64,000 nucleotides of DNA from Clytia hemisphaerica (GCA_902728285.1 CACVBU010001138.1:986906-1050905); one strand, 5' to 3'; positions 22,843 through 36,575 are shown, numbered from the stretch's first letter. Translations and numbers: made by a program. Notes: a model not told the origin generated them from the letters alone.

Positions 22843-23447
22843 CAGTCGGGTGTTTAAGATAAAAACTGCAATTATTGCTTTTTATGGAAATTATTGCCGA
22901 AAACGGCAATTTTTTTAACGATGAAATGCCGAGTCAGCAGAAAAGTGTTGACCTTTTAAGGGCAAAGATGTTAAAGGTGTTTGAAAGATATGAGATTACA
23001 TCGCGGGAAAGGTTTTTCGGATTTTAAAAAGTGATTTTTTCAAAGTTTCTTAGCTCAATAACATTAAAAATACTAAAATAATATGTAAAAGGATCCTGCA
23101 TCGATGCCGAAACACAGCTAGAAGGAGAAAACAGAACCCCCGTTGCAAGTTTGTTTACATATGACTCGATTTTGCTAGTCTGCATTCTGGCAGAAACCAG
23201 TTGAAAACAAAAATAAACGAGGCAAAGTGGGCCTACTTATCGCGAGGGTGTCAAATACCACGTGTTCAATAATAAAATCAACTTTTCTTTCCAAAAACGG
23301 CAATAATTGCCGAAAACGGCAATTTTCATTTATTTACTTTTTTACTTTTCTGCTGACTCGGCATTTCATCGTTAAAAAAATTGCCGTTTTCGGCAATAAT
23401 TTCCATAAAGAGCAATAATTGCAGTTTTTATATTAAACACCCGACTG
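22843..23447. mobile_element. TIR element CAGTCGGGTG with 5-bp duplication
   Basis: About 105-bp inverted repeats (starting CAGTCGGGTGTTTAA) with only two mismatches that I can see, flanked by AGTAT (22838-22842, 23448-23452). The arms include TTGCCGAAAACGGCAA, itself a palindrome. The interior lacks a coding ORF. The terminus and duplication length match those of the element at 22078-22546, so they may share a transposase. Confidence 0.85.
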
Positions 23448-23449
23448 AG

Positions 23450-26150
23450 TATGAGGCTTTTGACGTCCATCTTGAAGTTGATTTTGTTGTTTGTAGCCAT
23501 TATTTTTAGAAATATTTTCCCGCGCGCGCGTAAAAAGGGCGTTGTCGACTCTAACTGATATTCCGCCGATGGCGGATTGGCGGTCGCCCCAGATTTTTTT
23601 TTTTGATAAGAAAAGCAACCCCAATATTCGTCTCATGACTGGAGCGGGGAGTTGCTAAGGATTTTGAACAAAAATTTCTAACAACTTAAAAATCTTTGGC
23701 TTTGTATCTAATTTTATGGCCAAAATAACTCAAATCTGGTATCTCCTCTGAGATGCAATTTTTTGTTTTCAATCATACGATCACGCAAATCAGCAAAAAA
23801 TGGATAATCACGGATCCCTTTGAAAAAAGTCCAAATCACGTAACACAGCTCAAAAATCTTTCCAATCACGATCACGTTTTGACCTCTCATCCATCACACA
23901 ATCACGAAGAATAAATTTCCAAATCACGTAATCATCACACGCTACAAAAAAGTCCCTATCGTATCACGTCATCACGAAAACTGCTTGTGATGGCATGGAG
24001 GGCCTCTTTAATACCAAGTAATGCCAAAAATGCGTCTTTTTTAAGTATTTTTGGTTGCTTTCAAGGTTCAAGCTCAGTTTCAGGGCTAGGTTTGTAAGGC
24101 AAAGCTGCTTATTTTTTTGCCATTTTCAGGGCTGGATCCTAATATTAGGCCTTAGTAACTTCTTGGTTGCTTTGTAAAAAAATGTGTATTTAGTTAATCC
24201 GCCGTCCACCCTCTTTTTCTCCATAGCCACCCTAGTGATTTTAAAACTTTGCCAGGTTACTGATGGTACGTATCACAGTTTTCATTCTAAGTTTTTTTCT
24301 TTTGCTTTTAACGTAATCGGTCTTCCTCCATATTATCGAAGTTTCTCAAATTAATAGGCCTTAGGCTTAGGATGGGTTAATTAAGTCAGTGAACTGTTAT
24401 CAGATAGAATAATATCTCACTTTGGCTACTTCATCATCTATTCAGATTCCCTTTGTTAAAAGTGATTATTGGTCGTAAAAACAGTTTCTCAAAATCTGAT
24501 GCGTGGATAGAAATCTCTTTATAAGGGTATGTTTGCACGGTATTTTTTCTCAGTTACGAAATTTTTAGTTTTGGAAAACGATTGATATTTACAAATCTAT
24601 TTTAGCTTACACAATACACTGGTGAATCTATAAAATGAGCTGATTTCAAATATGTAATTCTTATTTGCATTGAGGGGACCGAAGTGCCCGAAATTTCCAG
24701 TTGAAAATAATCAAATCATGTGCATAATTTTTTGAGAATTCAAAAGAATCCAATCAAGCATGAGAAAATATGCAATATACGATATGGATGATCTAATCTC
24801 ATGGATATATCGACTTTTAACTTCCTGAACACTTTTCCCACTTCCCGACAAGAGTTAAAGTCACCTCTAGACATGCTAGTTTTCAGAATATTTTGATACC
24901 CACGGACAAGATAATCTTCCACCTGTTATCTAATATAAACGTTTTTTTTCAAGAGGAAGGGCCTGACGAGTGAAGATCACAACCAGAGAAAAATAATAAC
25001 AATTATTTACTGATTTGAAAAGGTAATGGAATGGTACAATTTCTTTTGTTTGCTCTTACGAAAAAAAGCAATCTAGTAATTACTAAGGATGAAATATAAG
25101 GGTACAAATCTAATGTTAGAGTATTCTTATTATATTGTAGTAGATTAATTCTTATCAAAAATAAAACTATTTTCTGTCTCTCTCAAATATCCTAAAATTC
25201 ATACATAGTACATTTAAATGTGGCCCCGGATTTACTAATGAATCTTTCTCGGAATTATTCGCAAAATTATAAAACAAAGACCAAAGAGGGTAACATTTTT
25301 GACATCGCAAAAGTTCTAAAAAAGTCGTTTAAGTTATCTTAGGGAAACTAGGTCAGGGAAAAAGGACGAATTATCCCTCGAGGAAGTCGCAAAGAATAAT
25401 TTAAGAGGCTGTCTTGTTGGGGCCCGTACTAAAAAATGTATCTACGACTACATTTAAAGTGATATTTTGACAATATACAACAATCATTCCTAAGTCACCA
25501 TTTACTCAGATACTTCCGAGTAAAACTCTGTGGAAGCATTTGTAGCTTATATAAAGTGGCAAAATATACCCCTGATATAAAGCAAGTCTTTTATAATAAT
25601 ATTTACATGACACAGTGAAAAAAGCGAAAAATCATACAACTATTACCATATAAATTTATAGATGAGTGTGGTCCACATGAAACAAACTTAACGTCAAATA
25701 AAAACACTACAAAAATCTCTTCAGAAATCCCCACAGAGATAAGATATTTAGAATCTGCGAAACAAGATAATTGAAACTGCTTTATGGCATTTTCGTTGAG
25801 TCGATTTAAAGTATTTAATAGATGCCTTGTAGAGCTATTTGTCTATTAAATCTTGGTGTAAAATCTAACTAACACAACCAAAACTAAATATCAACATTTA
25901 CTCCGGATGAATTTTTGTAGGTCGTGTGTTTGTTGCGTGTCCGTATAACTTCCCTCTAACCTAGGAAAAAATCTAATATATGCTATTTACACAAAGAAGA
26001 AAAAAAGTTAAAAACTACCTATTAGCGTCAAGCAGTAAATTTCATATCAAATAATCAATACAACTTAGAAGCAGTAGCACAGAGTTTTAGAAAAAATGAA
26101 CGTGCAAACGTTTGAAAATGCTCACGTTCGAGATTCATGGTCGCAGTGCT
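23450..26150. other. Intergenic / possible extended 3' UTR; degenerate AATCACG repeats
   Basis: At 23770-23995 the motif AATCACG or ATCACG recurs more than ten times with irregular spacing. The rest is AT-rich with no recognised exon. The right part may be transcribed as distal 3' UTR of the leftward SFMBT-type gene. Confidence 0.4.
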
Positions 26151-26156
26151 TACGGT

Positions 26157-26162
26157 TTTATT
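26157..26162 (-). terminator. Candidate poly(A) signal of the SFMBT-type gene
   Basis: AATAAA on the minus strand, about 195 bp beyond the stop codon at 26356. First canonical signal I see after the stop; others occur farther left. Confidence 0.45.
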
Positions 26163-26355
26163 GCCATGTAAGATGTCTGAGTTAATAGTAGTATTGATCT
26201 AAAAAAATTCCCAAGAACGAAATCTAACATTCTATACTTAGTGTAAAAAGGTGTGGATAATCTCTCTATTAGAATAAATTTTATAAAACAAACTAAAAAA
26301 AGTGATGAAATCGATGAAGAATAGATACATAAGAACTTCCCAAAATGGCTCAATG

Positions 26356-29300
26356 TCAAGAAGCTTTTGTTGATGATTTGGTCAAAGGTATCTGCCACAT
26401 CTTCTTTAAACTTTGTAGCGCATCTTTCAGTTTTGTGATGGGACCCAACTTGTTCTCCGTCAAAGATTCCAGTTCGTCAAAGGATAGTAGGAACAAAGCT
26501 TTGCCGTCAATTTCCTTAAAAAATAAAAATCAGAAACAATATAGAATCAAGACAAAAAAAGACTGGTCACGACAACGTCTGGAAAACATTATATCCTTCA
26601 CATCCCCATATACTATGTATCATTTTCCCATTCTACGACAATGTGGTTTTAATATTCATGATAGAGAAGCTAAAATGATACCACTCTTGCATTCGGATTC
26701 TTTAAAGCTTCGATTTTTTTTCATAAAGCAATCATTGTGAAACACGCATACATGTTATCCAGCAGAAAAATCATAATCTTACCTGCTTTTGGAATGAAGG
26801 GGCATGCGCTGGACATCCAATAGCAGTCATGAAATCCATCACTTCTTGAACAGACCATTCTCTCGGATCTTTGGAACTCAGGAATTCTTGATCCAATAAG
26901 TTGAGAGGGTCGATACCACGGTCTGTTGAGGACGAGGTAGGATCACAGGGTGAATCTAAAGGGACTGTTTGTTTGGTTGACGAGCTGGATACAGTTGGAT
27001 TAGATGTTTTGTTATGGTCTTCGTCATCCTCACCATCATCCCTGATGACGTCATCTTTGTCTTCCATCATTTCATCATCCAGAAATTCTTCGTCTTCTAA
27101 CATGTCGTCATTCATCATTGCGTCATCATCCAACATGGTAGTCGTTGCTGTGGCTGCTGATAAACCAGGTCCAGATGACACACGATCACCATCAGCGTCT
27201 GTGGAAATGAAGAAGTTGATAAAAAATTCACATTCAACTTCATCATTCAGGGGGTCAAGTATTTTCTTAATTCAGATATATTTTTTGAATTTACCGTTTG
27301 ATAGCTGACAATCTAAGCTAGCCTTTCTCCGTTACAACTCTGAAAATTTCAGATTTAAAATTTCAATTCAAACTTGAATTTGAGACATAACCAGTAGTGT
27401 TGCATATGCAGTAACTACTCATCCCTTGATTTAGACCACTTTAAAACGCTTATTCGTATCGTTGCAATCGAGCATTTAAACTTACATTGTTGGTGACAAC
27501 TTTTCCCACAATGCCCAGACAAGTTTCGTTCGTCGACAATCAACTGCGGACAACACTGTAACATCTCACAAATACGACTCAAATATTTCGATAAAATACC
27601 AGACCTACTCGGCCCTTTAACACGCCGTAGAAAACGTTTACCATTTTTGCCGGTGATTTCAAGGCATATCGTATTGTCTAATTTCAAGTCTTTGTGTTTT
27701 TTAGATTGGTAGAATTCTCTACTAAATAGTTCTAGTAATTCGTTTGGATCGTTCGCTGCATTAACGATCTCGTGTAAACTTTTACGAATACAATTCTGAT
27801 GTGGCGGTCCATTCAAATAACCACTTATAGAGTTCGGGAATTTTCGAATGTCATCCGGGTTAAGAAAAGGTCCACATGCACATTTTTGATTAAATGAAAA
27901 CTGAACTTCGCCACCTTTCCTCATTTCTGGAAAGAAAAGAACAGGGAATACATAGAGATTAAAAAAATGATCTATTGAAAATACTGAAAAACTAGCATAT
28001 TAGAACACTTTCAATAATGATAGGGAATTGACAAATAAGTACAATATAAAGTTACCTCTCAGATTTCCAAACCTTTGTCTTTCAAAAGGAACATTGGATA
28101 TGAGTGAGGATTGCTGCTTTTTTAGTTTTCCAGCTTTCCCTCCTGCTTTTCCACCTGCTTTTCCACCAGCCTTACCACCTTTAGCTCCTTTCCCACTAGC
28201 AGATCCCCTACCAGCAGCAGGCCGTGGTGTTGTTTTGTTGAGGGAGCCAGGTGGTCTTCCTGGACGACCATGAGTGGTTGTATTTCTGTTTCTTGGAATA
28301 GCGTAACCAAGTTTTTTCAACCGTAATGTATCAAGTACTGTGTCAGGATTCAATGAGCTGAAAGATTAAATCAAATAATACATTTATACAAGTTTTTACT
28401 TGTTTTTGCTTGTACTTTTGATTTTAATACTTAATTATAATAATTATAATGCTAAACATAAAAGGATGATACAAAAAGTTACTAGGGAATACAAAGAAAT
28501 ATATACCCTGGTGGTTGAAATGGATGACTATTTTTTTCACACCAATGGACAGGAAATATATCAAGAGTGTCGTGACTAACAAACTGATCATAAGTCGAGT
28601 CCCAACCGTCAAAGTGTATCCTCAGCAGACTTCCATGGATAGACACAACAGTTGCTGGGCATATCAGTGAAGGTTCCCTCAGATCAACTGCCTCTACCTT
28701 GGTGCCCACTTCAAAAGGAGTCACTCTCTTTTTCTAAAAGAAAATAGAGAGTGAGATTAGAATCATAGGTCATAGAAGAATCCCCTAGTCTGATTCCTTC
28801 TATTGTTGACAGTTTCAACTCATACTATACAAATTCACTCACTTTATTTCTTTATCATGTAATTTATTAAAAATTAGGCCCATCCCAAGGGCAGAATTGT
28901 TGATTGGACCCAAAACAATTTGAAAAAAAATGGAAAGGTGCGAGGAAAATGTTTATGGGGTACTTACTAAATGTAAAAATAGTGATGATGGTGCTGCTAT
29001 GGATTCAGTCTGTGTCAAATATTTATTCCAGTCAAATTGTTTTTGTTCTGAGTGGACAAGAAGTTGTTATTATTTAGAACGGTTGGTCATGAACACATTG
29101 AATAGAGACATCTATCTAACAGAAACTGATACAAAGATATCGATATTTGCACATTTTTTTCATTATCGCTGAAAACCTTTCAAGCTAATAGGTCAAATTT
29201 GTATAACACAAAGAAACTAAGAAAATAAATATGACTAGAGAAATTGATCTATACCTCTAGGTGGTGTTAAAAAACATTTATGTTGCTTGGCATAACCAAC

Positions 29301-32300
29301 AGGAAAAATATTTCCACTGCTGGCGTGACAAATGAAAAACGTTTCCGTCATGTCAATGTTGACAACTATGTTATTGTATTCCAATGTTCGTACGACGGAG
29401 GCTACAGTGAGTGATAATGGATTCAATGGGTTTAATGCTTCTAATTTCATTCCAACTTCAAACGTTCCAGCGTCTGAAGGTGCACTGCCCATTGATTCCT
29501 ACAATGGCAGAAGATAAATTCAAATAATTATACAAGATGTAAGATAAATTACAAATAAAGCAAAAGTTTGAAATTCACGCTGATAGTTAATCTCCAAGCA
29601 GATTCTGGTACTCTGCACATGACACGCATTCACACTACAGGTCATGGCTCTGGAAGAAAATCTGCCCAGGTTGGCGCACCACTTTTGATCTTTCATCCAG
29701 ATTTGGATGACCTCAGATCGTCCCATCCACCTTACCTTTTTAGAGCAGAGCGTGGTATGCGCAGAATGGATGATCTGTTATGAGATTAGCTGATGATAGG
29801 TTGTATAGGTGGCCAGCAAAGCTCAGATTAATTTTTTATAGAAATATTATGAAAGCAAACTAACCGGTACAAAGCACTCTTGTGGAGCATCATTTGATTC
29901 ATGAAGATTTTCTGCTATGAATTCGTTCCAATCCGTCTCTGATTTTTCCCAGCCTGAGCAAAATCAATTTAGGAAATAAGGTATTCAATAAATAAAAACA
30001 ACTAAATACTTCATAATTAATGTATGCCTTACAAAAAAATTTACTCCTTCAAATAATAAGGTATAGGCTAGGGCTAAATTTTGTTACTTCTAAGAAGCAA
30101 TAAAATTCTTCCATACCAAAAGGTGGAGACAATGCGAGTCCAACAAGTTGTGACCAGCCAACTGGATGAATATCACTTGATAAAAAGTGCGACCAGTGAT
30201 CAACATCAACACCTTGTTCAAGACCATCGTAGCGTAAACAAAGTCTATCTCCAACTATTTTAACAATAGTGGCTACACACATTGAAAAGTTCTGTCGTTT
30301 ATCACATACTTCTACTTTACTACCACATTCAAATTTATTATAATGTCCTTTTTGTACTCTGTCCAGAAAATCGGCAGACAATGTTCTACTACCAGATAAC
30401 TCTGTAAATATAGTTTGCTGCCAGTCTTTGACATCTTTGCTTTTGATTTCTAAAAATTAAAAATAGAACAATTAAAAGTATAAATTTTCTAGATGCACTG
30501 TTCCAGGTTTCAGTTCAACAAAGAGCTCATTAAAGTAGCCCAATTTTGTTTGAATAATTGTTTACTAGTTTATGTTTAGGAAGAGTTGTACAAAGTGCTC
30601 AAAGGGTAAGTGCTCAAAGTGCTCAAAGGATTTGCCTGAGACCTAGACCTAGACCTAGGCTGACCCTATAAAAAAGTGATTGCTCAATAGTAAAGTAAGG
30701 ATTCTAAACTGAAAGAAAATTTGACTTACCAGTAGGAGGGACCAGCGGCTTTCTATTCTTGTAACACCATCCAACAGGATGAATATGTTTGGACCTTATA
30801 TCAATCCAAAAATCATTACTATCATCATCAAATGCTGAGTATCTCAGTAACATCATATTATTATCTACATCGATGACAGTTGATAGCCAATAATAAACAT
30901 CTGTTTCTTTATTCAAGTCAGAACGGTCATTATTAACTTCGATTTTCATGCCTTTGTGAGCCTCGTTTAAACTTGGAGCTTTAAATGTCTGTAAAAGAAA
31001 CAGAATGTAATTGTTAAAACTCTTAATCGAGAAAGGATCCTATTTAGAGAAACCAGATCATTTAAAGGGAAACTTTATTAATAGGAAGTACAGAAGATCT
31101 CAATGGTAGCACTTTTATGGTATATTGTAAAATATGTACTCTGGCATCAACATGGATCTTGATTGGTTGAAAAATTTAAAAAGATAAAAAGGTTTTTACT
31201 CAAATTATTATTTTACTAACAATTTTCGAGCTTTTATTGGAGTATGCGTTTGCTTATCTCCATCTTTTATTCTATTTAGTTTAAATCAATAAAAAGGTAG
31301 TATACATTGATAAAAACAAAGAACTTCACCAAATTTTCCCAAGGCTTAGTCAAAATTAATTTGATTTTCCTAATATGCTGAGAAATAACTTGTAAAGACG
31401 AAATGGTTGTTTCCCAGTTCATAAAACCCAATTTCTAACAGCATTATCACTTTTTAGAGAGAAGTGTTATATAGTAAAGAATTAAAAACTTACATGTTTA
31501 AATAAACGCTCAGAGGCTGGTTTTTCTTGATATTGAGCTAGATAATTATTCCAATCGAAATCTTTATCACTCCAACTTCCTGTATAACTATCTTCATTGT
31601 AGTGATTGTCTATCAGTGAGATTTCATCTAAAAGACAAAAACAGTATCAAGTCAATTTCAAACCCGGAGAAAAAAAGTTGAAGTTGAGGAAAGGAAAAGG
31701 GATCTTAATATTAGTAAAAACAAATGAAGCTCATCACTTATTGTATTGTATCAAGTTTATTTTGCTTGAAACTGCTCCACAAAAATGACAAGACCTTTTT
31801 AATATCACAATACAAGTTCTGTCTGTTGCTTCTTACCATATTTATTTTCAGCATTTATATCATCTAGTGAGACTTGCTGTAATCCTGATTCAATACTTGG
31901 AGTTGCTTCATTTGTATCAATCTTAAGCTGGAAAATATAAAATCGTCAATTTATAATATGGTATGCTCAGTAGCAAAACCAGTAAAAACATTTAACAATA
32001 GTGTTAGCAGGTCCCAGAAAAAATTGATTTTATGTAATTTTACCTTTTTTAGTTTAACGCCGGGTCTGTGAATTTTTCTTTTGTTTGATCTATTATTTGT
32101 ACTATTTAATTGTACTGGTTTCGGTGGATGTTTCTTTTGTGGATGGAGGGCTGCAAAACGTTTGGAACATTCCAGGGTACAGAATTTCTTACTCTTTTGG
32201 TAAAATTCATCTTCATGCCCAAGGGCTCCACAAAATTCACATGTAACTAAAGAAAAAATTCAAGAAAAAGTCAGATGTGCATAGATTATTAAAATGAGAT

Positions 32301-34039
32301 GCAATTTAAGGAAATTTTCTTTTGATGGCAAAAAAACAGAATATGATTAAAATATCTTACTTTCACCTCCAGGCTCTTTTTTTATCTCATCTTCATTTCT
32401 TGGGGTACCATCAAATAAGAATTGATTCTGAAGTAAAGAAGAAAACCAATTTATATATAACAGTGATTGAAATTCAACAATCATTTCAAAACTTTACTTT
32501 AAATCCATCCAGTTATATCAGCAAAAATAAAGAATGTAGGTTTGTTTAGTCCAATACGCCAATTTAAAGTTTGATAGGCCTAATGTTAACCAGAATTCAC
32601 AGCACTAATAAAAAATAACTGTTCTTCAATTAAGGAATGTGTACACCTTTCTTCACACATTCTCTTTAACTGGTCATATCTTAAAAACAATAAATTTTTA
32701 TATATACTTCAAAAGTATATATTTTCTGAGAGCCAGTAATATTTTCTAAAATAATGGTAATAATTTAAGTTGAATTTTAAAAGCTGAGAAGGATATAATT
32801 AAAATCTTAAGAATTTTAACATTACCACCTATTTCAAAGAAGTTAAAGTCACCCATTGTTTACATTGACTTTAACTTGTCTTTATCTCAACTCTCAAATA
32901 TTGTTTGAAAAAATTTAAGAATATATAAGCATACATTTTCATGGAAGCTGTTTTCTGTAGTTTGAGAGGTTTCATGCTCTTCCAGGGTCAGTTCATTAGC
33001 ATTATTGATCATATCAAAATTTTGGTCATCAGTTGCTGATATTGGGCCATTTGGAAGTAAGATTTCATTATGAATTTCGTTGTGAGAGTCAAACAAATCC
33101 AATGTTTCATGATCAAGGTCAGAAGAGGGAGGAACATGAAGCTAAAATAAAATTGAAAGAAAAGGTTCACAAGCTAGTCATTGTGGATAAAAAAAAATCC
33201 GCCTCAGGGTGTGGTCTATTTTCCCACCCCACACCTAGGGCAGGGGTTTATAAGATTATAAGGCAACAAAAGAATCTGTCAAAAGGTACTATAATTATAG
33301 TTTACTAATAAGGGTTGAGAGCTCCAAAGGCCATTAAATCTAAATGAAAGTTTTCAAAGTGACTGAAGGAATTTAGAATAATCTCATCCTCGACATCAAT
33401 TCTCAGATTGCATCCATTTTCATATTAAATGAAGAAAGCATAACCAAATATATACTTACCATTATATTGTTATCTGCTAAGTTATGATCATTGGAATTTA
33501 ATGAACCCTGTAAGGCTCCATGTGTATCATCTAAAGGATTAAAAGCAATGTGAATTAATGTCATGAAGTGAAAAAAACTGAGATATCGAGATATTGAGCT
33601 TCAAAAAGCGCAAAAACTGGACAAAACAGCTGTTTCTGGCTGGAAAACACCTATACTTACAATATATCTCTAATCTTAATTTTTTGAGAGCTTTCCAAAA
33701 ATATACAAGAGGTCTCCGTTTTCTCAAGCTAAAATTTTCATTAATTTTTGACCCTTTGATTTTTGCCTGAGACCGTCATATTCCCCTACCCCTTAGCTTT
33801 CCAAAAATGTATAACAAGTGCCATGACCAAAACAATCGAACGGTTTTACAAAATGCCCTCTACTATTTTATTAACACAAATTTTTTTAATTTGTGTTAAT
33901 AAAATGACTAGTAATATTTGTGTAATAATAAGGTACATTAAAAGAACTGCACATCCAAAGAACAGCTGAATACAAAAACTGGCTTGGTTCAGAAAAAGAG
34001 CTTACCCATTGCACTGGCATCTCCACCAGATTGTGAGAG
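26356..34039 (-). CDS. SFMBT: SFMBT-type Polycomb protein (FCS, 4 MBT, SLED, SAM); 5' exon missing
   Basis: Seventeen exons join in frame to 1,118 residues: 34039-34006, 33530-33460, 33141-32935, 32427-32361, 32246-32044, 31927-31837, 31627-31494, 30988-30730, 30449-30117, 29953-29865, 29498-29255, 29047-28968, 28733-28507, 28357-28056, 27926-27486, 27198-26783, 26514-26356. Domains by residue from the first exon: FCS zinc finger about 127-155 (CEFCG...FCTLEC); MBT repeats about 245-355, 356-466, 467-577 and 578-680, each ending in an HPVGW-like or FPVGY/FPVHW block; AT-hook GRPGRPPG and a KAGG-rich tract about 680-780; SLED (DUF3588) about 781-925; an acidic stretch; SAM about 1,030-1,110 (EIDGKALFLLS, KLGPITKL). 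Family role: a chromatin repressor that binds mono/di-methyl-lysine histone tails (MBT) and polymerises or pairs with PcG partners (SAM). The start codon is upstream and unlocated; exon 34039 needs phase 0. Confidence 0.93.
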
Positions 34040-34539
34040 CTAAAATGAAATATAATTCATACCTTTAATGAAACTTTGATAAAAAATTTTTTTTGAGACA
34101 ACACCATTTTAGCACCAATGACCATAAAGAGACCAAACATAATTACTCCAAAAAATTAGCTGACTTAACTTTGCGAATGAAATTAATGGCTTTTTACTAC
34201 CAAATCATGAATGTTGGCTGCTGAAATAATACCAATTAACATTTTAAAAGTACGTAAGTTGGTCTAATGTCAACACCCTCCTTATTAAAGATGGGAATAA
34301 AAGGAAGGTCTGAATCACTGATAGACAAAATATTTTTTCCTCTCTAATCGCTAAGCAAAAAAAAAGGGTTTCCATCAGCAATTCCGACCTTCATATTATT
34401 CCTAATTCTAAAGAAGGGTGTGGGAAATAGAAAAGGGATGTCGATATTGGGCCAACTAACGATAGTGATTTGACATTTTTTGAGGATAAGACCTTTTGAA
34501 ACTTCTATTAAGACTTAATTTTGTGGAAGACACCCAAAT

Positions 34540-34590
34540 TGTAAGATCCGTGAAACTTAATCTTTGCGATAATTTATCCCATTAAAGTAT
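34540..34590. repeat. Diverged end of the CGCGGGGATTAA MITE
   Basis: Reads TTTATCCCATTAAAGTA after a TCCGTGAAACTTAAT-like stretch, matching the right end of the element at 19544-19901. The left end was not found. Confidence 0.6.
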
Positions 34591-35414
34591 TCCTAGACTA
34601 TATCTAATAAACAACCAAATCCTAACCACACCAAAACCAGACTTCGTCATTTGAAAACTTCAGATCCTAAGGTCCGAAGTCTAGCATTAAAACTCAGAGC
34701 TAAAACTCTACCCGTCCAACCTTATTTAGAGCGCTTCCAAATCGTTTGTGGTTGTAAGATTTTGTGGGAATTTCCCTTTTTTCTCAAATATTATGACTTT
34801 GATTGTACTTTGCACACCAGATAGTTGCTATGGCAGAAGTAGACAAAGTATGTCAGCATCTGTCAGCATTACACAAAGTTACGATAGATAAGGGCAAATA
34901 AGCCCGGCACTGAACTCTAAAATTTACTGGATGTTAGGGTAAATCCAGCTACCTTTTTTTAAGGTTCTGTGTTGTTTACCTCCACATTTTGATGGATCTG
35001 TAGTCGTTTGGGAGAACACGACGGGGTCTAATAAATAGCAAATTAATCCAGGTCCAGCCAGTAAAACAGAATAAATTATCTTGTATCTAGGTAGAATTTT
35101 CTGGCTGCTCTTTTTGGAATCAATACCGTAACTTGGTTCTAATTCCGACACCCTTTTTATCAACTGAACCGGATAGAAAGGTCAAAACTATTTTTCTTTG
35201 CTTAGTGGTCAGGGAGGAATAATACTTTTTCAATCAATGATTCAAATTTTTCTTTTATTCCTGTCTCTAAAGTAAAGAAGGGTGTTGGAATTAGACAAGG
35301 GATGTCAATATGAGACCAACTTACGGTATTCTTTGCAATTCCTGACTATACTTCAAGTGACTTATTACCTTAAAGATTTCTCTGTTGACAAAGATATTTC
35401 TTGCCACCAAAGAT
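34591..35414. other. No gene recognised
   Basis: AT-rich sequence that could be a 5' intron of the SFMBT-type gene. The ORFs here lack splice or family support. Confidence 0.35.
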
Positions 35415-35500
35415 TCTACCGTCACGGCTCTAACTGGGACGATTGACAACATGGGATGGCAATTCGGCCACCATTCACCGAACCTCAAAAGTCATTTAAT
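35415..35500. repeat. Partial CCGTCAACTG MITE end
   Basis: A diverged copy of the left end of the 37093-37448 element, including GGCAATTCGGCCACCATT and CACCGAACCTC. No matching right end nearby. Confidence 0.6.
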
Positions 35501-35894
35501 CACATAACCACAAATCATAGATAGCAAATGATGTGAATACGCAACTCTCACCAGCTGCTCAGCAGGTAGGCTTTCACACCGCAAAAGGAACAAATCTTGC
35601 AACGAGATACGCGTAAATGTGATCGCGTGCATTTGCGTAAGCGTCCGAACAAAGATATAAAAAAGTCTGTTCTGCCGTGGAAAATTGTGAGTGAGATCTG
35701 TTATCAACACTTGGTAACTTTGACATGTCAATCAATCGCGCACGCTTGAATATAGTCTCTAGAGAAAAACAACACAAAAAATGGCGTCAAGATGTGAGCA
35801 GCGTGTGTGTAATTAAATTGTTAATTACTTAACTTCAAATTATGTACTTTTAAAATGCTTTAAAAATACATTTGGTTGTGATTGTGGGATGACT

Positions 35895-35972
35895 ACCGTC
35901 AATTGCTCTAACTTGGGACTATCTGAAAAATCATGGGTTGGCAATTCGGCCACCATTTCACCGAACCTCCAA
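35895..35972. repeat. Partial CCGTCAACTG MITE end
   Basis: Left-end copy TACCGTCAATTGCTCTAACT followed by the shared GGCAATTCGGCCACC block. It may pair with the right end at 38270-38385, making one element of about 2.5 kb into which 37093-37448 inserted. Confidence 0.6.
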
Positions 35973-36188
35973 GGTTATTTTTATATGCAATTTTTAATTT
36001 TAAGTTTATTTTCAAGACAAATACATATATTTTTATCACTATTTCAGGGTTCGAATTACAGCTTTTAGATTTAGCGACCAAAAACGATTTCCCAACTCAA
36101 AAATGGGAAGTTAAATGATTATAAGACAACACCTATTTTGCTACCTACACATTTTGTTTATCTATTGCTCTACCAAATTGATGCCTCG

Positions 36189-36575
36189 TAACTTTCTTCA
36201 TTCGTTTATCTATTGCTTTATCTACTTGCTACTTCGCTACTTTCTTCATTCGTTTATCTATTGCTTTATCTACTCGTTACTTCCCTATTTTCTTCATTCG
36301 TTAATCTATTGCTTTATCTACTCGCTACTTTGCTACTTTATTCACTCGTTTATCTATTGCTTTATCAACTTGCTACTTTGCTACTTTCTTCATTTGTTTA
36401 TCTATTGCTTTATCTACTCGCTACTTCCCTATTTTCTTCATTCGTTAATCTATTGCTTTATCTATTGCTACTTTGCTACTTTATTCACTCGTTTATCTAT
36501 TGCTTTATCTATTGCTACTTCGCTACTTTATTCACTCGTTTATCTATTGCTTTATCTACCCGCTACTTTAAAACT
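36189..36575 (+). repeat. 48-bp tandem repeat (TTCATTCGTTTATCTATTGC)
   Basis: About eight imperfect units of period 48 bp, some shortened, containing TTTATCTATTGCTTTATCTA. Because 48 is a multiple of three, two frames stay open across it (16-residue periodic peptides); I regard these as artefacts. Confidence 0.85.

Noticed and set aside
26901..27308. 135-codon plus-strand ORF
   Set aside because: Antisense shadow of the acidic/SAM exon of the SFMBT-type gene; Ser-rich only because the exon is Asp/Glu-rich.
28028..28273. 81-codon plus-strand Pro/Ala-rich ORF
   Set aside because: Antisense shadow of the AT-hook/KAGG exon.
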